From Phoronis australis (lineage: Eukaryota > Phoronida > Phoronidae): DNA of 64,000 nt. Where the stretch lies: NCBI GenBank assembly GCA_002633005.1, contig NMRA01000141.1:316546-380545 (forward strand). The letters run 5' to 3'. This document shows positions 10,020 through 23,300 of the stretch, one piece after another; position 1 is the first letter of the stretch; every line of letters begins with the position of its first letter. The notes beneath the pieces were generated by a model. The model was given only the letters and a program-made list of their open reading frames with translations, searched no databases and had not been told where the DNA came from. The position numbers and the translations under genes were made by a program.

Positions 10020-12289
10020 AGGCGAAAAATCTCAGACTTCAGATACAAATAGTTGCCAGACTTTTTTTACAATGGCATGGAGTTTATCTCGTTCAATCCG
10101 CCAAGGGCTTATAACATTACTGCGAATGGTTATCAAAACTGTCCAACGGTAACAACAACATACAAATCAAGACTGACACAACCCTAAGTTCGTGGTATCT
10201 TCCCTGAAAAAATGAAAAATAATAAAATTTCGTTTGTTCGTCACATTGTGTACTATACTAATGACAGTTCACCATGCAGCTTGTGATACTCTCCCTCCAA
10301 AAGGCTCTAAACATGATTCCAACTGTTACCTTGCCATTCCATTCTCTTCATTCCTACTAATGAACACCGGGCAGTCTCTTGCTGAGCCCAGGTCAATGTA
10401 ATTTTCAAGTAAAAGAATGAAACCCAGAATCATCAAGCAATAACACTATATCAATCATTTGTCTTTCCAAGAAACCTGTAAAGCAGAAAAAAACACTTCT
10501 CAAAACTTGGTATAAAATTTTCAAACAAGGCGCAGACATTTTACAGATGGTGAGTATTAAACTCTTTGTTACAACACATTCGCTCGTTTGTCAGTCCCCA
10601 GTCCCGTCCGTCCGTCCCTCCGTGAATATATACATACTTACAACTTTTCATAGCTTCAAGCCGCAGTAAACAGTGGTCTGGTGTTCAAAAACCTTAACTT
10701 CATTCACTGGACTATTGACTCTTCCAAACATATGTCCAAAGAAAGGTGCCCTAGGTTAATATCAAAAACGCAAATGGGCAATGTAATACTGAAATCTCAA
10801 TAACGAGGAGGCACAAAATCGAAAGATGGCAGTTCTTGCATTTTATGGTGTTGGTTATACAAACATCAACAAAACTAAATTTTCAGTTTCACATATGGCA
10901 TCAGACAAATTAGATCCATATCATCTACTGGTGAAGACATCTCCCTGAAAATTGACAGAACTTCTTCACAATAGAAAGTTAAGAGGGCCCACATTACTCT
11001 TGAAATCTCGACAAACCACTAGAACGTCAGTCAACAAGTGAACAAATCCTACTACTCAGGGGACAGGGTATCTCAATCAACCAATCTTTCCGGTAAATTT
11101 GTTTAAAAGGTTTAAAAACGCTTAAATTGTGCTTATCTACTAACTTATCATGATATGGACACCAGTAAATTTTGTCTATAGATAAAGTATACAATTGATT
11201 TTGTCCTCTATGTAAATCAAGGTCAGATAACAAAGCCAGTAACTGTTTACAGCATACTATTCAATGGCATTATTTTTCACAGCGTCACTGAGAAAATATT
11301 GATAAGGCAAATTCATAAAGAAACTAGATGTGAATGAAAATACTCAAGACAAATTGACAACAAAGGAGGACTAAATACGTTAATTTTTTGCAAAATTACT
11401 ACCAAAATACGATATCTTTTTGCATCCCACATGTTGGTCACATCATGTGACCTATAGTGATGCGACCATCACGTGGGATGATTTCATATTTCTTACTAAT
11501 ATCAACATGCTGATTTAAACCTCTATGCTCAACTTATGTCTATTTTTTTAATAAATTGTCATTATAAATTACAATTTCATTATTATGTATAGATAGTGCT
11601 GGTTGCAGCAGGGTTGCGTTAAAATTGTCCATGCGTTTTGTCCATTATATGCCAATGGTATTCAGTGAACGCTGTGCTATAGAAGATGCAGCGGGCCCGC
11701 TAGACACCATCAATTAGATCAGTTGCCACAAGTCTTCGTCTATTTGACACAAAAATAAAACTAAAATATTTTTTTTAAACTTTAAACTCCAATTACCTTA
11801 CTTCAACTAAGAGAAACGTTACCAAAATGTTATTTCATGAGGACAAACGTACAGTGACCAGCAATAAGGAGACTAATGCATAACTTGTAAATAAATTCAT
11901 ATTTCTAGCAATATCTCGACAAAAGTAAAAAAATGAATACAGTTGCCTATCTTTTCAAATGAAAATAATATGGAGAGTGTGACAAAAAATTCTTAATGAT
12001 ATGCTGGTGTCTGATTTTTTAAAGGGATCTAGCACGTGATGTCTCTGCATGTGAATGTCATGTGACAACATCTCATTGACTTTTTATCTTGGAACACAAT
12101 CGAGTAATTTCAATACATAGTTTTGCCCAAAAGAATAACACCGCCTAGCAATTCCAGGAATAACGTTATGTTTCTCTTTGTTAGTTAATATGTCAAGATG
12201 TTTGCGATCAAATTGTTGAAGATATCATAAATGGTTATAAGGCATTGAACAGCTGACTGGCAAATCATAGAAATTGTGCGAAAAATGAT
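10020..12289. other. Intronic stretch, nothing recognised
   Basis: AT-rich sequence with only short chance reading frames. I saw no splice-flanked protein-like segment and no repeat that recurs elsewhere in the window. Confidence 0.5.
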
Positions 12290-12484
12290 CACCCGTATCT
12301 GTGCTCTTGCGCAAGCGCAATAGAGATAATCCCTTCCACCTTGCCCTAGTTTCGCGTTTAGACGTATAGTTGACATGGAGCAAAATAATTGGGTGCAACT
12401 TGCTCCACCTTACAAACGGGTGACAAAAGTTGTCATCGTGGTGTCAGTTTGCGCCGTGTCAGTGCTGTTTACACACATAATTGT
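12290..12484 (+). repeat. Dispersed repeat family C, copy 2
   Basis: Carries the same block order as the copy at 9255-9477: TTGCGCAAGCGCAATAGAG, TCCCTTCCACCTTGCCC, TAGACGTATAGTTGACA, GGTGTCAGTTTGCGCCGTG, TGTTTACACACA. It is more diverged at the edges than copies 1 and 3. Confidence 0.7.
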
Positions 12485-12821
12485 GGTACCTGATCATCTT
12501 ATGCAGTACCAACTTTTGTAGAGTAAACGGAACTTAGGAAATATCGCACTCGTTAAGCACTCTTAATAATTGCAATTACAATATGGGTAAGGCCTTTTAA
12601 GAGATTCAAAATCGTTTTATACCGATAGATGGAATTTTATGAATGAGTGACAAGGCATCATGACCACACCACAAAGTCACATGTAGGTAGGCTAATTTTT
12701 ATAACAGCAGTTGAAATACAAAAAAGATGTTATTAAACTGGAGAATCAAATGCCTAAATTTTCACTATTTTTCTCTGATCAGACAGACAAATTAAGCACC
12801 AAAAGGACATCAACAATACAA

Positions 12822-13065
12822 GGTCCTTTTGCAATGTGACTGCTTTTTCAACACTGTTTATATTTATAAAATCAGATGAAATTGTAATCAGAAAGATACA
12901 ATAAACAACATCAACGGAAAATATGTCTGTGTGATTGCAAGCTCCTTTTACAGTCTGACTGCTTTTTCAATACTGTTTATATTTATAAAATAAAATAAAA
13001 TAAAATAAAAAAATTGTAATTAGAAAGATACATTTAACAACATCAATGGAAAATGTCTGTGTTTT
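12822..13065 (+). repeat. Diverged tandem duplication of about 115 bp
   Basis: The first unit (about 12822-12931) and second (about 12945-13065) share TCCTTTTNCAGTNTGACTG-like starts, CTGTTTATATTTATAAAAT, ATTGTAATNAGAAAGATACA and AACAACATCAANGGAAAAT. The second contains an inserted (TAAAA)n run at 12985-13013. The array abuts the donor side of the exon at 13103. Confidence 0.85.
12985..13013 (+). repeat. (TAAAA)n microsatellite
   Basis: Five consecutive AAAAT/TAAAA units followed by an A-run, inside the second unit of the tandem duplication. Confidence 0.9.
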
Positions 13066-13102
13066 CGTGTGTGTGTGTGTACCTTCAGATTTCAGACATT
13101 AC

Positions 13103-14068
13103 CTTTGGGAAAACACCAGCCGTATAACTACTCCGTCTTTTCTCAAGGTAACGCCCAGTTTCCGAAGAACAATCGAGACTGGCTTCGTTCTCAGACAAAT
13201 TACTCAACCTCAACAGAACGTCGGCAAACTGGCTATCGCGGCCATTACGGTTTCCCCGCCGGTTCTGGTGCAAGGATGGCATATCAATGCTGTGACGGCG
13301 GCGAGGTCCACCTGAGTTACTAGAGGTGGTGGTGGTCAAGGCGTTGTTGGATGTAGCTGGAGAACATCCCGCTTTCCCTCGGATTTTGTTAAAAAACTTC
13401 GCAAACGAGCGTTTCTTCAGGACGCCACCATCTAGTTCATCAGTTTCCTCTTTAATTCGGTCTAGTGAACACTGCAGTGCAGCGGAGTCCACTGAAAAGC
13501 GCCGATGGAGGTGAGGTTTGGCAATCTCATAGCCTCTGTCCACGTCCTCTTGAGATTCAGTTTTGAATTTATTCAGCAATTGTGCCATATTCGTTATCTT
13601 TTCCTCATCCCTCTCAATCAAAAGATTGGGAGTTGGCAGCGACGCTCGCCTCTGCTTCTGATGTCCAGCACTTGAATACTCCTTTGGTCCGCGAATTTTC
13701 GCGAAAAGCCTCGAGACGGGAGATTTATTGCGTAAACGTTTGCCATCATAATCGTCACTGCCACCAGAAGGATCAAGCCAATCAGACTCTACCTCAACAC
13801 AGCCCCTATCCACATTGCTTTCTTGTTCCTCACAACGCTTCAAACCGAAGAATTCAAAGTGCTTTGAGACCTTGTCCAAATCGTCATTAGATGCATCAGC
13901 TGGGCGACATTCATTGATATAAGTCAACTCAGATGGAACACAGTTCAGATCCATTTTGCAATTGTCATTGTAATCCTGGGTCTCTTCTTTTCCTTGATCC
14001 AAGTCTGTAAACATGAATGTTGCTGATGGCTCCAAAGACGAAAACCAAGATCCCTTTTCCATGCTCAT
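13103..14068 (-). CDS. First coding exon, candidate AMPK gamma subunit long N-terminus
   Basis: The 322-codon exon opens with ATG at 14068 and ends at a donor reading CCAAAG|GTAATG (phase 0). The frame upstream of the ATG stays open to a TAA near 14150, with no earlier ATG. The product is acidic for its first 110 residues, then basic and serine-rich. Two similar modules are visible. Module 1 is SRLFAKIRG at 119-127, RRASLPTP at 140-147 and MAQLLNKF at 161-168. Module 2 is FAKFFNKIRG at 222-231, RRRHSIDMP at 256-264 and FADVLLRLS at 281-289. Further basophilic-kinase-like sites are HRRFSVD at 188-194 and KRRSSY at 310-315. There is no signal peptide, membrane segment or folded domain that I recognise. 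A frame this long is very unlikely by chance at this base composition. Assignment to the AMPK gamma family rests on the next exon and is inference; it could be another phospho-regulated scaffold. Confidence 0.88.
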
Positions 14069-14123
14069 GAAGACGCAGACAACAGTGATGCAGAGGATAT
14101 CTTTAAACAGGATGTAGATACTT

Positions 14124-17100
14124 CTGTTGCAGACAGTATAACAAAGTACCCCTTAAAACTTTCTTTAACAACGGTATTATACACTTCTGTAAACCGCCAA
14201 GTTTTGAGCGTTTAAATGTAAGATCGCCAATAGAACCACACACCTGAAGGCAAATACGCTGTCACATCCAAAATGAGAATTCTTGCAGGATGGACAACTG
14301 TCGCTGGGGGTGCCAGTTGACACAGTGCGTGATTAATGATGACAGTTGACAAGTGCAACACCACCAGTACAGTCTCCAGTGGCTGTACTATCCCTGTTAT
14401 CTCTGCAGCACAGCAAGGACTGCTAAGCAATGCATAAAAAGCAATTTATAAAGGATGTTACAAGCTATTATTCTCCCGAGTAGGTGACCTTTGCCGACAA
14501 CCCTGGCAAAAGCCTAAGCACTTGACAATACCTTGCACGCCAATAAACTACAACCCCTGGTTGTAATTTTAACTTGAAATCACCATTACTATAAAATAAA
14601 TGTTCTTCACAATCTTCACCGCAAGTAACTGATCACCACCAGCACAAGAGAACAACCTGGAACTTTGACTCCAAGATAATGCTACCACAAAAGCAAAGTC
14701 AGAGGTTTTATAAAAATATCTGTCCTCTCGTGGTACTTATTTTTGCAGAATGTTAGCAGCTGTCGCTCTGCATTTCTTCCAGATTCCCAGATACTGCACA
14801 CAGTAGGCGCGTCACTCAGTCACGCACTTCTCATAGAACACTTTGCAGGATCAATACTTCACAACGGGAGAAACAGTGAATTACTTGGAGTGAATTTTTA
14901 ATGGCACACACCCTCCTGGGTTGTTTTAATCAACACAGCCTGCCTGCTGGAGGTTCCTACCAAGCAACTGCAGCAAGCTAACAAGTCAACATCAAAATGG
15001 GGGTAGACCCAGACAGCAGTGCCACAACTTTTCCCCAGTAGGCCTTTGTTTTCATTCCACTGGCGACTGCTTTCAGTCTAAACGCAGTGGAAATGCATCA
15101 GCTCTAGACACCAACTTCGGCACAGGTCCAACTTTTCAAAGATTAGTTTAGACCAACTGGAACAACTGATTCACTACTAAAATGCAAGGTTACAAATACG
15201 CGCTGGTTATCTCAAAATCCTCTGCAGTAGTCAGTAGTTAATGTTAAAATTCCAGCAGACATTCTCCAGAGTTGTGTCAGGAATGCAAACGTTTTTGCAG
15301 CAGCTACACCACAGCCGCAAAATCTGAACAAGTGATGATGAATCCCCTAATGAACAATCACAAACCATTAGTTCCCACAATCGCATTCCTGTCTCGAGAT
15401 ATGTTACCACTCTGCTAATTCCGCACACGCAAAGTCATTGCGGCCATTAACGCCACAAATGCATTTTGTGTTCCGTGAACCAATCATACTTCATTTGTCT
15501 AATAAACCAAATGCCACATTGCTAAGTCCATCTTGTAAAACGAGTATTGCAAGTGGAAGAAATCATATAAAAGCTTCCAACATGAGGGTTCCTGTGCACA
15601 CAATTAGTGGGTCTGTAGTGTTATTGTATTCGTCAACGCGTTATGGCAATTAAGCACGGTCGGTCCTTGCAAAGCAATGCTTGTAATGACTAAGTGTTTG
15701 CCAACACAATCTGCAGTGCTTCTTGCATTAAATTAAAGCTAAGAACAGTCCCTGCGCGTGGGGGTGGGGGTGCAGAGGGGATCATCGGCAGTTTAAACAT
15801 ATAGCACAGATGACCAGTGCAATAAATCAAGTTTGAGATGTTCAGGGTGCAAACTGGCAATGTCACAAAATCTTCAGGCCATATTCGGGTCGCTAGGCAT
15901 CCTTAAATAGGGCACAAAGAGCTCGATTCAACGTCACCTGTCGTACACGGTAAAGAACTAATAATAGGGCAGTTAGTCCTTCACTGTTACTGTTGACTAC
16001 TTGCCCAGTGTAGAGGCATATTTCTTCTCCATCAACACCACATCAGGCTAAGTAATCCTCAAATCACTTCAGTGCAACTGAATGTCCACAAGAACACTTG
16101 TGCTGGCAAAGTACATCCTGACACACCAACGGGGCGGGCGTTAGTGGTTGCCACTGTGAATCTGGGGCACAAGAGGACCAGATCAATCAAACTAAGAGAT
16201 CTTAACCTCACAGGATACGCTCCATTTCAAAAGTCAATAAAACCTGCCTCCCAAATCAAACATAGTGGCTAAAGTTAAAAAATGCCAAACACCGCTAGGA
16301 ACTAATCCAACTGACTGGCACGGATTGCCAAGTGTATGTGCAGTATTAATGCACAAACCTTCATAAAATACCCCTCACTTGGGGGCTAATCCAACTTCTT
16401 TTCACCAGGGATTACCAAAACTAGAACACAGACCAAACACCTTCCAAGCACAATGTTTGTAAACACCTATCACCACAATAAATTCTGTACTACCATAAAC
16501 ACATAATTCAGCTCATGACAGCCTATTACATACTCCTTCTTGAGCAGTTTGGATTGAACACAGACTATAACAACTCCCATAACACAACCACATTACAAAT
16601 AACAACAATTAAGGTCTTAGTTATTCAACAAATCCAGTCTAATAATAGACTTCTTGGAACACTTCCACCAGCAATCATGACATAACCCCAGGACATTGGA
16701 GTTCAAAGAACACAACCATTCCGACCAGTTGAAAGCCTGATCAATTTGAAACTTGACTACTGCAACTTAACTACCACATTGATATTTTGTCAATATCCAC
16801 CAAAAGACAACCGGTTTGTTCATACTCCAATGGTTATTACTGCAAGTCCACTTTCTTTTGCACAACACATGATAGCCAATCACAATGTACCACTTCCGTA
16901 GTTCAAGCAGATACCACCTGTTTTCTCAACAGTTTAGAATAGCTCATGGTGTAACCTTTTCACAGAGCTGTTTAGGACTTTTTCAATTCAAAGCAGCACA
17001 TTTCTGAGATGTCTCCTAACAGTTTGCCCATAATGCATGTCAACATTCTGAGGACCAGTCATCATAGCTTTGTGCACACATCAGTTGAACACTGGTTGGT

Positions 17101-19332
17101 TGAACAAGTACATAGGAATGCTTTTTTTGAGTAGATCACATCACGTGTATGTATTGTTTGTTTCTTTCTGCTTGAATCACCTCACGGATATATCACGAGC
17201 TAATGCCATAAATTTATTTGTCAAATAACTATCCTACAAAAAATGCGCCTTGCTGTTTGAACTTGGCAATGTGCCAACAGAAGACTGCAAACCCAACACT
17301 ATAGAAAACCTCTCAGCAAACAGACATTGACAAAGTCTGAGGTGAGACAGGACTCGTGTTGAATTGCAAGGACAAGTTTAACTATGATCCAATATCAAGC
17401 TTTTGATAGGGAGATAAGGTAGTCAAGATTTGAGAGCGTTTGAACTTTGACCCTTATTCCCAGGGACGCAAAGTAATCCCCTACATATACTGTTTAACCC
17501 AGATGTTTGTTGCTTTTTCAAGTTTCAAATATTCAGATTTTAAACTCTTGCCGCTTTAAAACTATTTTCTTCACAATAGCACTTTCTCCCTACTAACCAC
17601 GGGCCCACATCAATGTACTGTTTAGCATTTTCTTAGCAGTCTCACACATACATCAAGAAGTACAAAGGAACTGCACAACAGCTAATGTACACCTACAGGT
17701 TTTAAAGTGGACTTTCCACACTAAATCTCTATCTCTATGATTTATTGGCCAAATTAGTTAGAAACACAACATATAGCGAAGATGTGAATATGAAGTACAT
17801 TGCCAAATGCTTTTAAGGAGTTTTGTGGCACGTCTATTAAGTATGGTGGGGATAACGCTATGTGATGCGGGCTACGTGATCCCCGAGGAACGTCATTAAT
17901 GCAAAGTCAACTATTTGCAGATATTTTTGTTTCCATATTTACAAATTGTCAGTGAATACAACTGCATTTTGTTTAGCATTGATTATATTAAAACACCATT
18001 GTCGGTTTATCCCTGCTATACGTTAGCATAGTTAGGAGTATGCAAATACAACTGTAAAGCCCAACCTTGAACACTAAAACGTGAATAGGGAACATTAGAA
18101 CTCTTTAGAACTGTGAGCACGTAAAAGACATTCACGTGACGCAACTTATAATGCTGGCATGAAAGACTGGACGAGCTATCGGGACAAGATGAAATTCCTT
18201 TCATTTACCGACATTTTAAAACACAGGACATTCTCTAGTGATTACTGCACTGCTCAACAGTGTCACTATCTTGGAACAGTACAAGTATTGAGACAAAAAT
18301 GACCTAGAATTCCCTGTGGCTGGGTGGAAGTCTTGTACTGTTACCAGTGTATGGTATGTTACATCGTTACCAGTTCCATTTCAATCTCACCCTACTATAA
18401 CAAGCCATAAGTTTACCAAAAATGCAAAGTATCCAACTGACATTTTTCGGTACTTGCACCTGTTAAGAAAATATTTATCAACTTCAGGTAAACGCAGCTG
18501 CTAAAAAGATCTTTTTCTCATGTTTAAAATATCGCAACAAAACTACCATGATATACTCAAAAACTTATCTCAAAGGTTTGATAGCAGCTATAACCTACAA
18601 ATCCAGGCTGTGTTCTGTGAGACTAATTACTTGCAAGATTGGCGTCACATTGAAGAGCATAACTTAAAATTCCGAGAATTTTCCAAGAAATTAGGTTAGG
18701 CCAAAAAGCAGCTGATTCTTGTGTGAACCCCGATTTATTTTGAAACCTGTGCACCCACTCAAATCCATTCCAGTCAAGGTCTAATTTCTAAAAAGCCCAC
18801 AAAGGCATGCATGCAAGGTTTTTACTACTGTGCCCCCCCTTGTTGACCCAGGTTGACCCTCGCTTAACATGGCTGGGAGCACAGGCTATCTGGCTCATTG
18901 ATACACTGAAACTTGACATAGAACAGAACCAACTAAGCTTTTTGAGCCTAATAAGTTGAGGTTGCAAGTGTGAAAAAGAATTCTGTTGTACACCGACCAC
19001 ATTTAGCAAACGCTAATATGAAATCAACACGACTCGGCTCGTTTTAAAGGTATTTAAGCTATACTGTGCCTTAAATCGACTGATCTACACGCTTTGCACT
19101 TATATCCCTTTAATATGGCTACCTTTGTAAAGATGACTGTTACCCAAAGGTAGCACAGTAGGTGAAGCTGAATGTGTGATGTTTAATGCAGATGCATTAC
19201 TTTCAAGTTGCTAAATTTAGAAAGCAATTTCCACAATCTTGAAAATGTTAGATCACAAGGCAGAAATCGATAATTATCTGTAAAGCACTGTTGGATAAAC
19301 CAAAACTGTGTCAAGTTTTAAGCAAAAGAACT
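14124..19332. other. 5' flank or upstream intron, no genes recognised
   Basis: Region upstream of the first main coding exon. A possible acceptor (GTCTGCAACAG at about 14124-14134, minus) could join a 5' untranslated exon to the exon carrying the ATG at 14068. Otherwise I see only AT-rich non-coding sequence, with no clear promoter and no repeat seen elsewhere. Confidence 0.4.
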
Positions 19333-19333
19333 G

Positions 19334-19367
<34 letters not shown>

Positions 19368-19368
19368 T
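19333..19368 (+). repeat. (AAT)n microsatellite
   Basis: About ten uninterrupted AAT/TAA triplets. Confidence 0.95.
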
Positions 19369-19699
19369 AGCATTTCTAGCACTATTTAAAACACAATGTG
19401 GCACATTACAGAAATTCCGATTTTTGTTATTTCTCAATCATAATAAACACCAAGGAAACTTTTTTCCATTTTTGGCCATACTTATGAAACAATACCTGCA
19501 AATAATTGATTTACAAAATTTTCAATCTTTGACAAAAACAATTATGTTTTGTGCACAGTAATCAAGTGGGTATAGCTCAGTCACATAATACGACTTGGAG
19601 AACAATATTGCAGATTACTATCACCATGACTACAACCAAAGCAACTAAATTTCCACTGCACTGGGATCACCTTTCAGCGACAAACAGCACCTGGTCGGA

Positions 19700-19700
<1 letters not shown>

Positions 19701-19734
<34 letters not shown>
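19701..19734 (+). repeat. (AAC)n microsatellite
   Basis: Eleven uninterrupted AAC/CAA triplets. It creates a chance polyasparagine frame that I do not consider coding. Confidence 0.95.
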
Positions 19735-19841
19735 GAAAACTGGCAAGCTTGGGAATTTCTAAAAACATCCAACATTTAAATTCCAATAAATAATTAACAT
19801 ACTAAGTCACTATGGAGAAACACAACCTAAACACACCCAAT

Positions 19842-20330
19842 AAGCCCTTTCACACAGCAGTCATTATAAACAGTTAACTTCGGTGCTGGATCAAAGTTAA
19901 CTGTGTTGGTTAACTTCGCAGTTAACAGGTGGACTTCACGGCAAAGTGTCAACGCTCCGTTATCAACTTCAGTCTCATCGAAGTTATCACCAGGGGCCAC
20001 TGCTATCGTCAACAATTCAAGGGCTATGTTGTCGCTAATATTCGCTTAAGCTTTGGTCGAATAATCACCAATCGAATTAGAAATAAGTTTTATGTTAGTT
20101 ATCACATGTAAATGTTCTCAAATTGCCATATCAAAACGCTCTTAGTGCACACAGGATGCATCAGTGCTTACCTTGTGATTACTTCGATGATGACAGCATC
20201 ACCTAACGTTTACTTTGATGCCGTTAAGTATCAAAGCTGGTAGGAACAATTCAATACACTTGGCAGTTTACATTGAAACTCGGCTTATAACCAAGTTAAG
20301 TTAGTATGAAAGGGCCTTAAGACAAAAAAT
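19842..20330 (+). mobile_element. MITE family A, copy 1 (CCCTTTCA ends)
   Basis: The element has inverted ends: CCCTTTCACAC at left and GTATGAAAGGGCCTTAA at right. The body aligns along its whole length with 59933-60432 in the same orientation. Shared blocks are GGATCAAAGTTAACTGTGT, AACAGGTGGACTTCAC, ATCGAAGTTATCACCAGGGG, ATGTTGTCGCTAATA, TTAGAAATAAGTTTT and GTGATTACTTCGATGA. At about 490 bp with no coding sequence, it fits a non-autonomous DNA transposon. TTAA-like bases flank it, but the target duplication is not certain. Confidence 0.85.
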
Positions 20331-23300
20331 TCGGAGATGTTTTGAGAATTAAAGCATCTATACCAATGAACCAGTAATCGGGTTTTGATTCTATATTTAG
20401 AGGTTTACATTTGCATGAAAGCACATCGACATATTACTTTCCATTAACGGGTGGGGGGCACTTAAATAGAGGGTGGACAGTAACTAAACGTATGCTCTTA
20501 ACTTCAACCAGCATGTGTGCTGTCCTTTGAAACTGAAGTCCGTAGACCACAAGGATTTGTCGCCAGGCTAGTCCTGTCAATGCGAAAGTTGAATCAAAAC
20601 CTCTAACCGACATATGTATGAGCATAGCTCAGTAACCAACTTGAAACAAGAAAAATACTCGACAAAATTCTAGAACTGACCTGCCACATAATTATCGTCA
20701 AAGTAGTTGAAGATGTAAAGTTCGATAACCTCCTTTTGCTCACGCTGTTCAAGCTTTGTAACTCGAATGATTAAAATACTGTAAAACTGCTTCAGTTTGG
20801 GACAGTAAAAATTTTGTACCAATATTTAGAAACATGCAATATTTGTAACAATTCAAGAATTACCATCCATGACAAATGATCACTCACGTCACACGCTATC
20901 AGGACGCATGAAAAGGTGACCTTGGCAGCTATTTTTTTCCTCAATTTTATGAACTGCCAAAATGCATTGTCCAAAATTTGAGAACTACGATGAACATCAA
21001 ACTCGACCGTGTCCCAATCTACAGAATCATGAAAATTCAAGTGATTGAATTTTAGAAACTTTCCACCCTGGAGATATCAGGTGATTTGAGTGGTACTGAT
21101 TATGTGCCAAACACGGTAAAAAATATGAAAATTTTCGAAAGTACGTAGAGGGAAGGAGGGTGCTTACACGATCATGATCGTTAACTCTAATATTTATGGT
21201 AATTTTCTAGTCTGACCAAGGGCCTACAATTACTATTAGAGCTAATTTATCCTTTCATTATCTCTTTCAGGATGTTACCTCATCTTCAATTAAAAATATT
21301 GACTAATAAATCATAGCTTCACGATCTTGCACAATACTCAATGTCATGTGTAATTTGCACAGGTCGATAACAGCCTCAAAGTTTGTGGATACAGCTTTCA
21401 AAAATCAATAGAACGATCAGAAAACAGACGTCAATGGCTGTGGTAATTCAAAAAAAACACAAGACTTTTTACTCAAAATGGGACTGATCAAGAATAAGTA
21501 GAAAACCCAATTGATCAAGGAAATGGAATGTTTGTCACTCACATGGAAGGCTAAGTTTCTCTATTAAATTAGAATTCAGCACACACTGGCTAAAACGCTA
21601 GCATTTTCTACAAGTTAAGTAGCGTAGCAAACCAGCCAATAATGTGGTTTCAAGCGGCACTTATGCCGGTTCTTTGTTGGCCGTTTGACTTACCCCAAAA
21701 TTGCTGGTGTTTTTGCTGGCACTTTTGAAGGCATACTACTTACTTCAAACACAGCTGCGCAGGGGGTAACCAATTTATGGCCAAAAGTGAATGCTTTTGA
21801 CACCAATTTTGTTTCAGGTGTTGAGGAAACAAACTCAGTACTTCTGATAAAAATAATCTTTTACCACACGCCACACGGTCTGTCTGGTTAAAATACTAGC
21901 AATTTCAGTAGTATGTAAGCAAGTGAAAATTTTTGACGCTCATGGGAACCAAAAGAGCTCTTACACTAACATTTTGCCCTCCTTCAAATTATCACCTGCG
22001 TGATTTACAAGTGATTTGAACCTGGAAGGGAGTTTTTCAATAACACGAGAGAAATTTATGAGCCTCATTTGGGGAATTTCGTGCGATTTTTCAATATTTG
22101 GGGAATGGGGCCAATATTTGGCCACAAATTCAAGGGATTGAGAGCCCTGAATTAATATACCTGCAAAGGTGTAGACCGCAACTGGACAATAATAAAATTG
22201 ATGTAAGACACTTTTCCATTGAAATGAAATTGGAAGACATGCTTTTTGCTAATATCACTTTCATCAAACAACCTGAATGGCAGATTTTTCGCGTTGGTGC
22301 TCTCTAGAGTAATGAGAGTGCAAAAGGGATTTCCACTTGATTCCGACTTAGATTTCATGGACAGAAATACANTCCCATGAGCCTTCGCGAAGGAAGTAAC
22401 TCGCACATGCGCAATGCGTAATTCGTCTGCGCTGCAAATCCGCTATTACTACATAGTGGTTCATTAATTTAAAAAGAGAGGAATTAATCCCACTCTCAGA
22501 CCTCCATTGTTTGATTAAGTTATCTTCACTAACTTATATTTTTTTATATCGGTTGGGATCGAAATCCTCCTACATTATCACATATGAATACATGAGGGCG
22601 CGTGAAAAATGTGTATGTTTACAGCTAAAGCCCCATTTTTACTGACTTTTTCAACACACAACAAATGTTGCCTCAAATAACAACTTCCTTAAATACTCCA
22701 AAACACATGCCTTTGTTTTGGTGTCTGATTGACAGAATTATTTTGCAAAAAATACCCTGGCAAATTCTAAAAATATCACATCTCAGATGACATGAAACAA
22801 ACATAGATCACAAAAGCTGGTTATGGTCCTAGCATCACAGGAATGTGATAAATGTTCTATAAATAACTTTAAACATTCTGTGCTACTGTTAACTAGGTCA
22901 CAGCTGATAGACACACCAAGATTACAGCAGTGCCATCTACAATGACAGAAACAAACTAAAAGGCAAAGACATGGTCCTAATAGAGAGCAGATGGTTCCAC
23001 CTACTCTGGTTCAGGATTGGTCATAAAACATTGTGTAACTTAGCAATGAAGGCTGACCTTCCAAACAAGGGCACAGTTTTTAATGTCTGAATAGAACCAG
23101 AATTTAAGGTATTCGTTACCTTTATAAGTTGGTGAGAGAGGGGCTCCTAGTAATTTAATCCTTCAATGTATTCATGCAGTGTAAGAAATTTACTTGGCAA
23201 GTCAACACTAGCCCATTGTTTTGCAGTTCCTAGAGAGCAGACCCATGGTCTAGCAAGACACGCCACCTGGTGACTCCTATACAGGTGCACTGCTGCTTTA

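Larger units (their letters stand above)
6890..13102 (-). other. Intron between the two main coding exons
   Basis: The GT donor is at 13102-13101 and the AG acceptor at 6891-6890. The 6,213-bp intron carries a 19-bp minisatellite (8011-8102), a 41-bp tandem array (9856-10019), two copies of a 200-bp dispersed repeat (9255-9477, 12290-12484) and most of a diverged tandem duplication (12822-13065). I see no convincing extra exon in it. Confidence 0.8.

Noticed and set aside
19551-19793. Polyasparagine-containing frame
   Set aside because: Produced by the (AAC)n microsatellite, with no splice or conservation support.
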